Below are positions 34,218 through 43,404 of a DNA stretch of 62,812 bases, piece after piece. Under the pieces are notes generated by a model. The model made no database searches. It was not told the DNA's origin and saw only the letters and a program-made list of their open reading frames with translations. Position 1 is the stretch's first letter. Every line of letters starts with the position of its first letter. Both the position numbers and the translations under genes were made by a program. The stretch spans positions 1 to 62,812 of the forward strand of contig NZ_JROO01000012.1 of the NCBI RefSeq assembly GCF_000826685.1. Direction: 5' to 3'. Source of the DNA: Streptomonospora alba (GTDB taxonomy: Bacteria > Actinomycetota > Actinomycetes > Streptosporangiales > Streptosporangiaceae).

Positions 34218-35607
34218 GGTGCCTCCCCGCGCCGCCGGCGTGCGTGGCGGTGTCCGGGTCGCCGGCGCCCGCGGCCGGCTCGGGCAGACCGAGGTCGCCG
34301 ACGGCGACCGGCATGCCGGAGTCCATCGAGGCGTTGGCGGCCAGGCCCACGGAGACCGAGGCGAGGCCGTCGCGGAACCCGGCCCGCCGGCCGAGGGGAT
34401 CGGGCTGCGGCCGACCGAAGACGTCCTGCAGCAGGAGGGCGTCGCCGCCGCCGTGGCCGCCGCGGTCCTCGGCGATGGGCACCGACTCCGCCTTCTCCCA
34501 GTGCCGCTGCACCGTGAGCCGCGCCCCCCGGCGGCGGGCCTCGCCGTCGGCGGTGTCGGCCACCGAGCTGGCGTCCAGCACGAACCGCCCGTCGGGGCCG
34601 GGCAGGACCGCGCTGCGCTCCACGACCTCGAGCTCGGCCCGACCGGCGGTGCCGTTGACGGTGACGCGGTAGCCCTCCCAAGGGCTGTGGGCGTTGAGCG
34701 AGTAGGTCAGCACCGCACCGCGGCCGTAACAGACCATGGCGGACACGTTGTCCTCGATGGTGATGCCCGGGGCGAAGACGTCGCGGTCGCGCAGGTAGCC
34801 GTCGTGGACCTCGGCGTCGAGGTAGAGGGAGCGCAGCGCCGGGTCGGCGCGCAGGTCGAGGGCGAAGGGGTCGGTGCTGGGCGGGTCGGTTGTTCCGCGC
34901 TCGGGGCGCTCTCCCAGCCCGCGGGAGCGGGCGTTGGCGTCGCCGTAGAACCGCAGGCCGCCGCTGGCGAACACCCATGCCGGAGTGTCGGCCAGCCACC
35001 AGTTCACCAGGTCGAAGTGGTGACCGGCCTTGTGCACGGCGAGCCCGCCGGAGTTGCCCTTCTCCCGGTGCCAGCGGCGGAAGTAGTCGGCGCCGTGCAT
35101 GGTGTCCAGGGCCCATTCGAAATGGACGGAGGTGACCTCACCGATGCGGCCCGAGCCGACCGCCTCCTTGAGCGCCGCGTTGCGCGGCGAGTACCGGTAG
35201 TTGAACGTCAGCACCAGGGACCGGCCGGTCTCCTCGATCGCCGCGGCGATCGCCCGGCAGCCCTCGGCCGAGGTGGTCAGCGGCTTCTCCAGCACGACGT
35301 CGGCGCCGGCCCGCATGGCGCGATCGACGACCTCGGCGTGGGTTCCGTCCGGGGTGGTCACCACGACGGTGTCCACCCGCTCGCCGGCGACCATGCGCTC
35401 CAGGTCGCCGGGGGTGTAGCGGGCGGGCGGCGGGGCGCCGGGCAGGTGCTCGGCGACGATACGGTCCGCGTGGTCCATCCGCGCCGGGTTGGGCTCGCAC
35501 CAGGCGGCCAACTCGGCGGTGTCGGCGTGCTCGCCGACCAGCGCGGCGATGTAGAACTGCGCACGCGCGCCCGTGCCGACCACGGCGTACCGGCGGGTCC
35601 GGGTCAT
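34201..35607 (-). CDS. Gfo/Idh/MocA family oxidoreductase
   Basis: A 468-residue NAD(P)-dependent sugar oxidoreductase. YAVVGTGARAQFYIAALVGEH is the Rossmann loop, VVVTTPDGTHAEVVDRAMRAGADVVLEKPL contains the diagnostic EKP lysine, and HKAGHHFDLVNWWLADTP carries the conserved histidines of the second domain. It probably oxidises or epimerises the imported sugar or a glycoside, a known role for family members next to sugar ABC transporters. It sits between the binding protein and permease genes in one operon. Confidence 0.9.
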   Translation of the reverse strand: MTRTRRYAVVGTGARAQFYIAALVGEHADTAELAAWCEPNPARMDHADRIVAEHLPGAPPPARYTPGDLERMVAGERVDTVVVTTPDGTHAEVVDRAMRAGADVVLEKPLTTSAEGCRAIAAAIEETGRSLVLTFNYRYSPRNAALKEAVGSGRIGEVTSVHFEWALDTMHGADYFRRWHREKGNSGGLAVHKAGHHFDLVNWWLADTPAWVFASGGLRFYGDANARSRGLGERPERGTTDPPSTDPFALDLRADPALRSLYLDAEVHDGYLRDRDVFAPGITIEDNVSAMVCYGRGAVLTYSLNAHSPWEGYRVTVNGTAGRAELEVVERSAVLPGPDGRFVLDASSVADTADGEARRRGARLTVQRHWEKAESVPIAEDRGGHGGGDALLLQDVFGRPQPDPLGRRAGFRDGLASVSVGLAANASMDSGMPVAVGDLGLPEPAAGAGDPDTATHAGGAGRHHVRDR

Positions 35608-35691
35608 GCCTCTCCTCGCGTCCTGGGGTACTGGGAGTCCTGTCGTCGAAGGCCGCGCACATGGGCGCGGTGCGGCGGGGCGGGTGCCGGC

Positions 35692-35722
35692 CCGGCTCGG
35701 GCCGGAGCCCGCCCCGAGCCGG
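35692..35722 (-). other. Intercistronic stem-loop after the binding-protein gene
   Basis: A 10-bp perfect stem (CCGGCTCGGG at 35692-35701 with CCCGAGCCGG at 35713-35722) lies in the 139-bp gap between the solute-binding protein and oxidoreductase genes. Such hairpins are known to stabilise or part-terminate mRNA so that the binding protein is made in excess. Confidence 0.5.
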
Positions 35723-35746
35723 TCGCCGGCCCCGTCCGCGACCGGG

Positions 35747-37063
35747 TCAGGAGACGGCTTCGGTGAGGTCGGTGACGAACTGCTCGGCGCCCTGCTCCGA
35801 GGACTTCCGGCCGAAGAGCACCGCCTCGTTGGTCCGCTGCAGCAGGTCGACGGACTCGGTGGAGCCGGTCGGGCCGATGACGAAATCGCCGTCGACGAGA
35901 CCGCTCATGCTGTCGACGAAGGCGAACTCGGCCTCCTGGCTTTCGGTGAGGTCGCCCTCCAGGTGGGCGCGGATGTCGGGGTTGGCCGGGATGCCCCGGT
36001 CGGACTTGATGAAGTCGGCCGCACGCGGATCGTTGACGAGGAAGTCGACGAGCTTGGCTGCGGCTTCGGGGTGCTCGCTGCGCTGGCTGATGGTGTAGAG
36101 CTGCGAGGCCTGCAGCCACATGCCGGTGCCTTGGGCCGTGGTCTCGCCGGGTGCGCGCAGCATGATCAGGTCGTCGCCGGATCCCTCGCGGAACGCGGCG
36201 AGCTGGTTGGACCAGGCGAGCTTCATCCCGGCTCGGCCCTGGCCGAGCAGCGTCTGCTCGGGTGCCGCCTGGGCGGCCAGTTCGGCGGTCATGCTCGCCG
36301 AGGGGGTCGCCCCCGCCTCCTCCAGGGCGGTGGTCATCTCGAACCACTCGCTCACGGTCTCCTGCTCGATCGCGATGCCGCCCTGCGGGGAGTAGAGGCC
36401 CTGGCCGGTGCGCTGGTTGGCGTAGAGGTCGAGCGTGTCGGGCTGGGTGGGGTCCTCCGAGCCGAACGTGTCGTCGGGGGTGCCGGCCGAGATCTCCTCG
36501 GCTATGTCGGCGTAGTCCTGCCAGCTCCAGGAGTCGTCGTCGGGCGGCTCCACACCGGCGTCCTCGAAAACGGCGGGGTTGGCGATGACCGAGAAGGTGT
36601 TCACGCCGGTCGGCACCCCGTAGTCGCTGCCGTCGAACCGGCCGTTGGATAGCGCTTTCTCGTCGAGTGCGCCGATATCCAGGTGGTCGGAGACTTCGGC
36701 GAGGTCGAGCAGCACGCCGCGGTCGGCGTACTCGCGGGGGTAGGCGCCGCCCATGGTGATCACGTCGGGCTCGTCGCCTGCCGCGACCGAGGTGGACAGC
36801 CGGTCGAAGTAGGACTCGAAGTCGATCGACTCCGTCTCGACGGTGATCTGCGGGTTGGCCTCTTCGAAAGCCGCGACCGCCTGGTTGGTGATCTGCGCGC
36901 GCTCCTCGTTGCCCCACCAGGAGAACCGGATCGTGGTCTGCTCGTCGCCCGAGCCGCCGCCGCACGCCGTAGCGAGCAGCGCGGTGCCGGTCAGGACCGC
37001 CGCCAGGCGGAAGGTCGTCCGGCCGCGGGCAGGTCCCCGGCCGGTGGGTGGTAGTTGCCGCAT
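35747..37063 (-). CDS. Sugar ABC transporter solute-binding lipoprotein
   Basis: A 438-residue extracellular binding protein. The N-terminus has a basic stretch, a hydrophobic core and the lipobox LLATACGG, so it is lipid-anchored at Cys. TTIRFSWWGNEERAQITNQAVAAFEEANPQITV and DVITMGGAYPREYADRGVLLDL are typical of the CUT1 family-1 binding proteins. It is the first gene of the uptake operon. ATG at 37063 was chosen because GAGGGAG lies eight bases before it. The ligand is likely a beta-linked oligosaccharide, given the divergent GH5 gene, but this is inference. Confidence 0.93.
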   Translation of the reverse strand: MRQLPPTGRGPARGRTTFRLAAVLTGTALLATACGGGSGDEQTTIRFSWWGNEERAQITNQAVAAFEEANPQITVETESIDFESYFDRLSTSVAAGDEPDVITMGGAYPREYADRGVLLDLAEVSDHLDIGALDEKALSNGRFDGSDYGVPTGVNTFSVIANPAVFEDAGVEPPDDDSWSWQDYADIAEEISAGTPDDTFGSEDPTQPDTLDLYANQRTGQGLYSPQGGIAIEQETVSEWFEMTTALEEAGATPSASMTAELAAQAAPEQTLLGQGRAGMKLAWSNQLAAFREGSGDDLIMLRAPGETTAQGTGMWLQASQLYTISQRSEHPEAAAKLVDFLVNDPRAADFIKSDRGIPANPDIRAHLEGDLTESQEAEFAFVDSMSGLVDGDFVIGPTGSTESVDLLQRTNEAVLFGRKSSEQGAEQFVTDLTEAVS

Positions 37064-37175
37064 GAGCTGTACTCCCTCGTCACGCCGTCGCGGTCGCCGC
37101 GAGTGCCACGTGTGCCGCACCCCGGCCGCTCGCGGCGCCTGTGCCGGACCCGAGCGCTGTGGCGTGAAACACACA

Positions 37176-37218
37176 TTTACACCGGTGAAATTTGAGCACG
37201 GCGTCCGCCCGCGGTCAA
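37176..37218 (-). promoter_or_regulatory. Promoter and LacI-type operator of the sugar uptake operon
   Basis: On the minus strand TTGACC (37213-37218) and TCAAAT (37191-37196) are 16 apart. The imperfect palindrome ATTTACACCGGTGAAATTT (37176-37194), with perfect core CACCGGTG, overlaps the -10 and start site. The ACCGGT centre is shared with the operator before the GH5 gene. Confidence 0.6.
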
Positions 37219-37248
37219 TCCCCCCTTCATCCGTCGGATTCGGGCGCT

Positions 37249-38277
37249 TCAGGCGCTCTCCACGGCTCCGCCCGTCGACTCACGCGTGATGATCTGAGGT
37301 CCCACGACAAGCTCGCGGCCGCCCGCCACGGCGGGCTCGCCCCGGGCGATCCGGTCCACCAGCAGCCACACGGCGGTGCGCGCGATCTCGGTCCGGCCGG
37401 GCTGCACCGTCGTCAGGCTCGGGCAGGAGAAGCGGCCTTCCTCGATGTCGTCGAAGCCGGCCACCGCGACGTCCTCGGGCACCCGCAGGCCCCGCTCGAA
37501 CAGCACCCGCATCGCGCCGAGCGCGAGCACGTCGTTGAGCCCGTAGACGGCGTCGACGCCGATCCCGCGGTCGAGCACCCGGCGCATGGCCTCGGCACCC
37601 GTGGCGCGCGTCCACTCGATCGCCTCGCCGGTGCGCCGGGGGTCGTGCTCGATTCCGGCCTCGGCGAGCGCCTCGGTGAAGCCCTGCGTGCGCAGCGAAC
37701 CGGCACCGGCGCCGCGCGCGTCGTAGGAGCCGATCACCGCGACGCGCCGCCGTCCGCGCTCCAGCAGGTGCTCGGTCACCGCCCGCGCACCCGCCACGTT
37801 GCCCATCGCCACGTGGTGGACGCTGCCGTGCAGGGAGCGCTCCCCCAGCAGCACCAGCGGATAGTCCACCTCCAGCCGGTGCGCGTCGGCAGGGCGCAGC
37901 CCCAGCGGGGAGAAGATCAGCCCGTCGGTCATCCGGCGGCGGTCGCTGGTCAGCACCTCCAGCTCGCGCTCGCGCAGCCCGCCGGTCCGTTCGACGAGCA
38001 CGGTGTAGCCGCGTTCGGCCGCGGCGACGATGACCTCGTCGGAGAGCTCGGCGAAGTAGGGCAGCCGCATCTCCGGCACCGCGAGCGTGATCATCCCGGT
38101 CCGGCCCAGGCTCAGGTTCCGCGCCGAGAAGTTCATCCGATAGCCCAGCTCGGAGATCGCCGCGAGCACCCGCGACTTGGTAGCGGTGCTGACGTGCGGG
38201 AAGTCGTTGACCACGTTGGACACGGTCTTGACCGACACCCCTGCGCGCCGCGCCACGTCGCGCATCGTCACAGGCAC
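37249..38277 (-). CDS. LacI family transcriptional regulator
   Basis: A 342-residue regulator. TMRDVARRAGVSVKTVSNVVNDFPHVSTATKSRV is the LacI helix-turn-helix and hinge (YRMNFSARNLS), followed by a periplasmic-binding-protein-like sugar domain (ITLAVPEMRLPYFAELSDEV, AVAGFDDIEEGRFSCPSLTTV). It lies between the uptake operon and the divergent GH5 gene, each preceded by an ACCGGT-centred dyad, so it most likely represses both until the sugar is present. An alternative start is ATG at 38265. Confidence 0.93.
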   Translation of the reverse strand: MPVTMRDVARRAGVSVKTVSNVVNDFPHVSTATKSRVLAAISELGYRMNFSARNLSLGRTGMITLAVPEMRLPYFAELSDEVIVAAAERGYTVLVERTGGLRERELEVLTSDRRRMTDGLIFSPLGLRPADAHRLEVDYPLVLLGERSLHGSVHHVAMGNVAGARAVTEHLLERGRRRVAVIGSYDARGAGAGSLRTQGFTEALAEAGIEHDPRRTGEAIEWTRATGAEAMRRVLDRGIGVDAVYGLNDVLALGAMRVLFERGLRVPEDVAVAGFDDIEEGRFSCPSLTTVQPGRTEIARTAVWLLVDRIARGEPAVAGGRELVVGPQIITRESTGGAVESA

Positions 38278-38376
38278 CGCACGCCACCTCCGGAGTCGGC
38301 AGGTCCCAATCGGATTCCCACAGTGCCTCCCCCTCCCGCGGCCGTGGACGCCGGACCCCGTCCCGGCCTAGGTTAG

Positions 38377-38390
38377 GGTAACCGGTTACC
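38377..38390. promoter_or_regulatory. LacI-type operator before the GH5 gene
   Basis: A perfect 14-bp palindrome, GGTAACCGGTTACC, lies 15 bases before the GH5 start. It has the central CpG and even symmetry typical of LacI-family operators. TAGGTT just upstream could be the -10, placing the operator at the transcription start. Confidence 0.7.
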
Positions 38391-38405
38391 GAAGAGGAGG
38401 GTGTT

Positions 38406-39791
38406 ATGGCGGCACTGCCCTGGCTGCGGGTCGACGGCCCCCGCATCGTCGACGAGCACGGAACGGCGGTGACACTGCACGGTGTGGGTCTCGGCGGCTG
38501 GTTGAACATGGAGAACTTCATCGCCGGCTATCCGGGCGCCGAGCAGCAACTGCGCGCCGCGCTGCGCTCGGCGCTGGGCGAGGAAGGCTACGCCCGCTTC
38601 TTCGACGCGTTCCTCAGCGGATTCTTCGCCGAGGCCGACGCCGCCCACCTGGCCTCACTCGGGATCGACTCTGTGCGCATCCCGGTGAACTACCGGCACT
38701 TCGAGGACGACCAGCGTCCGTTCGAACTTCGGGAAAGCGGTTTCACTCACCTGGACCGGGTGATCGGCGAACTGGCGCGGCACGGGATCTACTCCATCAT
38801 CGACCTGCATGCGCTGCCCGGCTGCCAGAACCACCACTGGCACAGCGACAACCCGACCCACGTCGCGTCGTTCTGGCAGCACCGGCACTTCCAGGACCGC
38901 GCGGTATGGCTGTGGGAGGCGATCGCCGACCGCTACCGCGACCGCCCGGAGGTCGCCGGCTACAACCCGATGAACGAGCCCGCCGACCCCACCGGCGAGC
39001 TCATCGGGCCGTTCTACGCCCGGCTGGAGCGCGCGATCCGCGCCGTCGACGCCAGGCACATCCTGTTCCTGGACGGCAACCGCTACGCCACCGACTTCAG
39101 CGCCTTCGCCGAGCCGCTGCCCAACACGGTCTACTCCACGCACGACTACGCCCTGCCCGGCATCGCGGGCGGCACCGGCTATCCGGGCACCACCCGCGGG
39201 GAGTATTTCGACCGCGCGGTGCTGGAGGAGACCTTCCTGCGGCGCACCGAATACATGCGGCGCACCCGGACCCCGGTGTGGATCGGGGAGTTCGGCCCGG
39301 TCTATCCCACCGACCGGCCGCTGGAGGAGTGGCGGCTCGCGCTGCTGGCCGACCAGCTCGACATCTACCGTGAGCACGGGGCGAGCTGGGCGCTGTGGAC
39401 CTACAAGGACATCGGGCTGCAAGGCCTGGTCCACGCGCACCCGGAGAGCCCGTACCTGCAGCGGATCGCCCCCGTCCTGGAGGCCAAGCACCGCCTCGGC
39501 ACCGACTCCTGGGGCGGCTCCGACGCGGGCGTGCGCGCGATCCTGGATCCGATCGACGCGGTGTTCGACCGCGAGTTCCCCGGATTCGATCCCTACCCGT
39601 GGGGACGCAGGCAGTTCGTCGCCGGGTTGGTACGCCACATCCTGCTGGCGGAACCGCTGGTCGAGCGGTTCGGCGACGCCTTCGCCGGCGTCTCGCCCGA
39701 GGAAGCCGAGCAGCTCGCGGCGTCGTTCCGGTTCGCCCACTGCGTCGAACGCACCCCGCTCTCCGAAGTACTGCGCGCACATCTCCTCTAG
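38406..39791 (+). CDS. Intracellular glycoside hydrolase family 5 enzyme
   Basis: A 461-residue (beta/alpha)8 glycosidase. LGIDSVRIPVNYRHF carries the conserved Arg, SIIDLHALPGCQNHHWHS the substrate His, YNPMNEPAD the acid/base Glu191 and PVWIGEFGPVY the nucleophile Glu295. There is no signal peptide, so it probably acts in the cytoplasm on sugars brought in by the adjacent ABC system, as an exo-glucosidase/mannosidase or oligosaccharide hydrolase. GAGGAGGG precedes the ATG. Specificity within GH5 cannot be told from the sequence alone. Confidence 0.9.
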   Translation: MAALPWLRVDGPRIVDEHGTAVTLHGVGLGGWLNMENFIAGYPGAEQQLRAALRSALGEEGYARFFDAFLSGFFAEADAAHLASLGIDSVRIPVNYRHFEDDQRPFELRESGFTHLDRVIGELARHGIYSIIDLHALPGCQNHHWHSDNPTHVASFWQHRHFQDRAVWLWEAIADRYRDRPEVAGYNPMNEPADPTGELIGPFYARLERAIRAVDARHILFLDGNRYATDFSAFAEPLPNTVYSTHDYALPGIAGGTGYPGTTRGEYFDRAVLEETFLRRTEYMRRTRTPVWIGEFGPVYPTDRPLEEWRLALLADQLDIYREHGASWALWTYKDIGLQGLVHAHPESPYLQRIAPVLEAKHRLGTDSWGGSDAGVRAILDPIDAVFDREFPGFDPYPWGRRQFVAGLVRHILLAEPLVERFGDAFAGVSPEEAEQLAASFRFAHCVERTPLSEVLRAHLL

Positions 39792-40050
39792 GTGTTCTGT
39801 CCCGGGGGTTGGTAACGCGGCCGGTGGATGGTTCGGGTCGGCGTCCGCCGGTTGCGGTGGGCGGATGGCCGGGCGCCTCACGGGGCGGCGAGGGCGGTGG
39901 GCGGTTCGGGGCCGATGCTGGGAGCGGTACTGGTGCCGGGCCGTGCACGCCCGATGCCGCGCCGGGGCGCGCCGGGGGAACCCGCCGCCCTTCTTCCGAG
40001 ATACGGGCTCCGGCGGGGCCGATTCGCCCGGTTCGCACCGCTCCCTCGCC

Positions 40051-40124
40051 CGCATCAGCGTTGATCTTGTACCTACGGGCACATGTGATCGCTCACAGTG
40101 ACCGTAGGTACAAGATCAACGGGG
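40051..40124. repeat. Long palindromic element, copy 2 (23-bp arms, 17-nt loop)
   Basis: Arms at 40059-40081 and 40099-40121 match copy 1 at 5143-5216, with a single arm mismatch (40079 against 40101). The loop at 40082-40098 is CATGTGATCGCTCACAG, which equals the reverse complement of the copy 1 loop at 15 of 17 positions. The flanks CGCATCAG and GGG are in the same orientation as in copy 1. It lies in the 459-bp gap between the GH5 gene and rraA; the rest of that gap shows no gene. Confidence 0.9.
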
Positions 40125-40250
40125 TGGCGCGCGCCGACCGCCGTTCGATCCCTCGGCCGATTCGGCTGCGGTCAGCCCCGGGTTCGGATGGCCGGAGATG
40201 TGTCAGTAGGTTATGACGGCACGGCACACAATCTGCGAAGGAAGCTCCCC

Positions 40251-40745
40251 ATGACCGAGGTCTTCGCCACAGCCGATCTGATCGACGCGCACGGCGACGC
40301 GCTCGCCAGCTGCGAGACGCAGTTCGTCCGGTTCGGCGCACGCCGGGCCTTTCACGGACCGATCGCCACGATCAAGTGCCACGAGGACAACGCACTGGTC
40401 AAGGAGCAGCTCGGCCAGCCCGGCGAAGGCTGGGTACTGGTGGTCGACGGCGGCGGATCGCTGCGGACGGCGCTGATGGGCGACCTGATCGCCAAGTCCG
40501 CACAGGAGAACGGCTGGGCCGGCGTCGTGATCAACGGCGCGGTACGCGACGTCGCCGAGCTGGCCGAACTGGACCTGGGCATCAAGGCGCTGGGGTCCAA
40601 CCCGCGCAAGTCGGCCAAGACCGGCGCAGGGGTGCTGGACTCCCCCGTCGCGTTCGGCAACGTGGTCTTCGCTCCCGAGACCTGGCTCTACAGCGACGAC
40701 GACGGCATCGTCATCAGCGAGGAGAAGCTGGACGTGCCGGGGTAG
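40251..40745 (+). CDS. rraA: RraA family protein (RNase E regulator / HMG aldolase fold)
   Basis: A 164-residue Rra[24 protein letters not shown] is the N-terminal block, [47 protein letters not shown] is the conserved core, and [14 protein letters not shown] is the signature near the C-terminus. Family members bind and inhibit RNase E in E. coli; related folds are 4-hydroxy-4-methyl-2-oxoglutarate aldolases needing the R and D of GAVRD. Which role holds here is unclear. ATG at 40251 has AAGGAAG upstream. Confidence 0.92.
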   Translation: MTEVFATADLIDAHGDALASCETQFVRFGARRAFHGPIATIKCHEDNALVKEQLGQPGEGWVLVVDGGGSLRTALMGDLIAKSAQENGWAGVVINGAVRDVAELAELDLGIKALGSNPRKSAKTGAGVLDSPVAFGNVVFAPETWLYSDDDGIVISEEKLDVPG

Positions 40746-40789
40746 GTCCCTGGGAGCGACAGGTACCGCAGGCGAGCGGGGGGGAGCGG

Positions 40790-41347
40790 GTGACCACGCA
40801 CGAACAGCGGCCGGACCGGGCGGGCGGTGCCGCCCGGCCGCCGGTGCTGGGCGTCGACATCGGCGGCGTGATCATCCACCGGCTGGACGACAGGGACACC
40901 TCGTTCTTCGGCGATACGCCCATGCGCACCCCTGCCGTCGACGGAGCGTTCGAGGCGCTCGCCGAGCTGGCACAGCACCCGTTCCAGGGCCGGGTGTACC
41001 TGGTCTCCAAGGCCAAGCCGGCCACGGCCGACCGCACGCGGCGCTGGCTGGCCCTGCACGCCTTCGCCGGCCGCACCGGCATCCCCGGCGACCACCTGCA
41101 CTTCGTCCCCGAGCGCGCCGACAAGGCTCCGATCTGCGAGCGCCTGGGGATCACCCACTTCGTCGACGACAGGATCGACGTCCTGCGCCATCTGGGCACG
41201 GTCCCCCACCGCTACCTCTTCACCGGCGGAGGCGGCGCCGACGACGCCCCGGACGAGCTCCCCGACTGGGCGACGCCGTCCACCGCCTGGCCCGAACTGG
41301 CCGAGGTCATCCGCCGCTCGGTTCCCGCGGCCAGGGAAGGCCGATAG
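40790..41347 (+). CDS. HAD-like protein with an atypical motif I
   Basis: A 185-residue protein. VLGVDIGGVIIHRLDD resembles HAD motif I with the nucleophile Asp but Gly where the second Asp usually lies. GRVYLVSKAKPATADRTRRWL resembles motif II, and THFVDDRIDVLRHLG resembles the acidic motif IV. Enzymes with a DxGG/DxGN motif I do exist, so it may be a phosphatase or a non-catalytic relative. GTG at 40790 was chosen because GGGGGGAG precedes it. It starts 44 bases after rraA, so it may share that transcript. The 305-bp gap after it holds only a G9 tract (41611-41619). Confidence 0.65.
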   Translation: MTTHEQRPDRAGGAARPPVLGVDIGGVIIHRLDDRDTSFFGDTPMRTPAVDGAFEALAELAQHPFQGRVYLVSKAKPATADRTRRWLALHAFAGRTGIPGDHLHFVPERADKAPICERLGITHFVDDRIDVLRHLGTVPHRYLFTGGGGADDAPDELPDWATPSTAWPELAEVIRRSVPAAREGR

Positions 41348-41652
41348 GCCGGCGCGACCCGGCGCGGCCTCGTACACGACCACGTGCCGGCCCGCCGACG
41401 CGGGCCGGCGTCGGCGTGGATCGACCGGCGCCACGGCTGGGGCGCCGCCCCGAGCCGTCGAAGGAGCGGAGCCACGGCGCCGAGTTCCCGTCCACGTCCG
41501 CCTGCGCCGACGAGGCGGGCCGGCAGAACGCGTAGCGCCCCGCCGCGGGGGCGGTGGTCCGACCCCGGCATGCCACCGCCCGCGTGGGTGGGGATCGGTC
41601 GGCGAACGGCGGGGGGGGGAGAGATGCCCGACGACGAGGACGGCCGGAGGAC

Positions 41653-42306
41653 CTACGGGGCGAACTCCTCGCAGGCGTCGGAGACGATGTCCAGGACCGT
41701 TACGGGGTCCGGCAGGGACTGGGGCGGCTGCTCCGGAGAGCGGATCCAGGCGACGGGGTTTCCGGAGGGGAGCATCGAGGGGGCGGCCAGGACGTAGCTG
41801 TCGCGGCAGTGCCAGCGCAGTCCGGGGCTCTCCTCGACGCTCTCCGGTACGCAGTCGAGGTGGCAGGACCACCACTCGTCCTCGTCGGCGGGCGATCGGG
41901 TGGCCACGAAGAACAGGTAGCGCTGGGCTTCGACCGCGGCGACGGGGCCGGCCTGCACGCCGGAGCGTCCCATCCGGGCCAGCGCCATGACTCCCGCCCC
42001 CGCAGGCACGTCGAACACGTCGAAGACCCGTCCGGTGGGCAGGATGACGTTGGCGTCGGGGGTGGCGCCCCACCAGCGGGCGATGGTCGCGGGGTCGGTG
42101 GTGGCCTCCCGGCCCCAGGCGGCCGAGACCGGGTGGGCGCCGGGATCGGGACATCCCACGCGGTCGCACCCGCAGGCCCGCCCGGCCGCTCCCGAAGGGG
42201 GCGCGCCGCGGCACACCGGCCACCCCAGCTCCGCATAACTCAGTGCCGCGCTCAGCATGCCTTCCGCCGGACGGCGGCGTCTCCGCCGCTGCAGGACCTG
42301 GGCCAC
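41653..42306 (-). CDS. Stand-alone prim-pol (bifunctional DNA primase/polymerase) domain protein
   Basis: A 217-residue protein resembling the N-terminal prim-pol domain family PF09250. AALSYAELGWPVCRGAPP, CGCDRVGCPDPGAHPVSAAWGREATTDPATIARWWGATPDANVILPTGR is the typical opening with a CxC-x4-C cluster. VFDVFDVPAGAGVMALARMG lies where catalytic acidic residues sit (LDVD in active enzymes), but reads F-D-V-F-D here. No helicase domain follows. Many actinomycetes carry such chromosomal proteins; activity is not established. GTG at 42306 has GGGGGAAG upstream. It is not near any replicon or phage gene. Confidence 0.72.
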   Translation of the reverse strand: MAQVLQRRRRRRPAEGMLSAALSYAELGWPVCRGAPPSGAAGRACGCDRVGCPDPGAHPVSAAWGREATTDPATIARWWGATPDANVILPTGRVFDVFDVPAGAGVMALARMGRSGVQAGPVAAVEAQRYLFFVATRSPADEDEWWSCHLDCVPESVEESPGLRWHCRDSYVLAAPSMLPSGNPVAWIRSPEQPPQSLPDPVTVLDIVSDACEEFAP

Positions 42307-42406
42307 GTCAGCTTCCCCCTTCGCCTGTCGCCGGTCGATGCCAGTGGTGGGTTCCGCATCCCCCGACCTCGACCGCGATCCGGCGGGGAAACGGTGGCTC
42401 CCCCGC

Positions 42407-43390
<984 letters not shown>

Positions 43391-43404
43391 CCAAGGCTCC
43401 CTGG

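Noticed and set aside
40082-40098. CRP-like half sites (TGTGA and TCACA) in the loop of palindromic copy 2
   Set aside because: The spacing is four rather than six bases and the motif is reversed and altered in copy 1, so it is more likely part of the element's loop than a regulator site.
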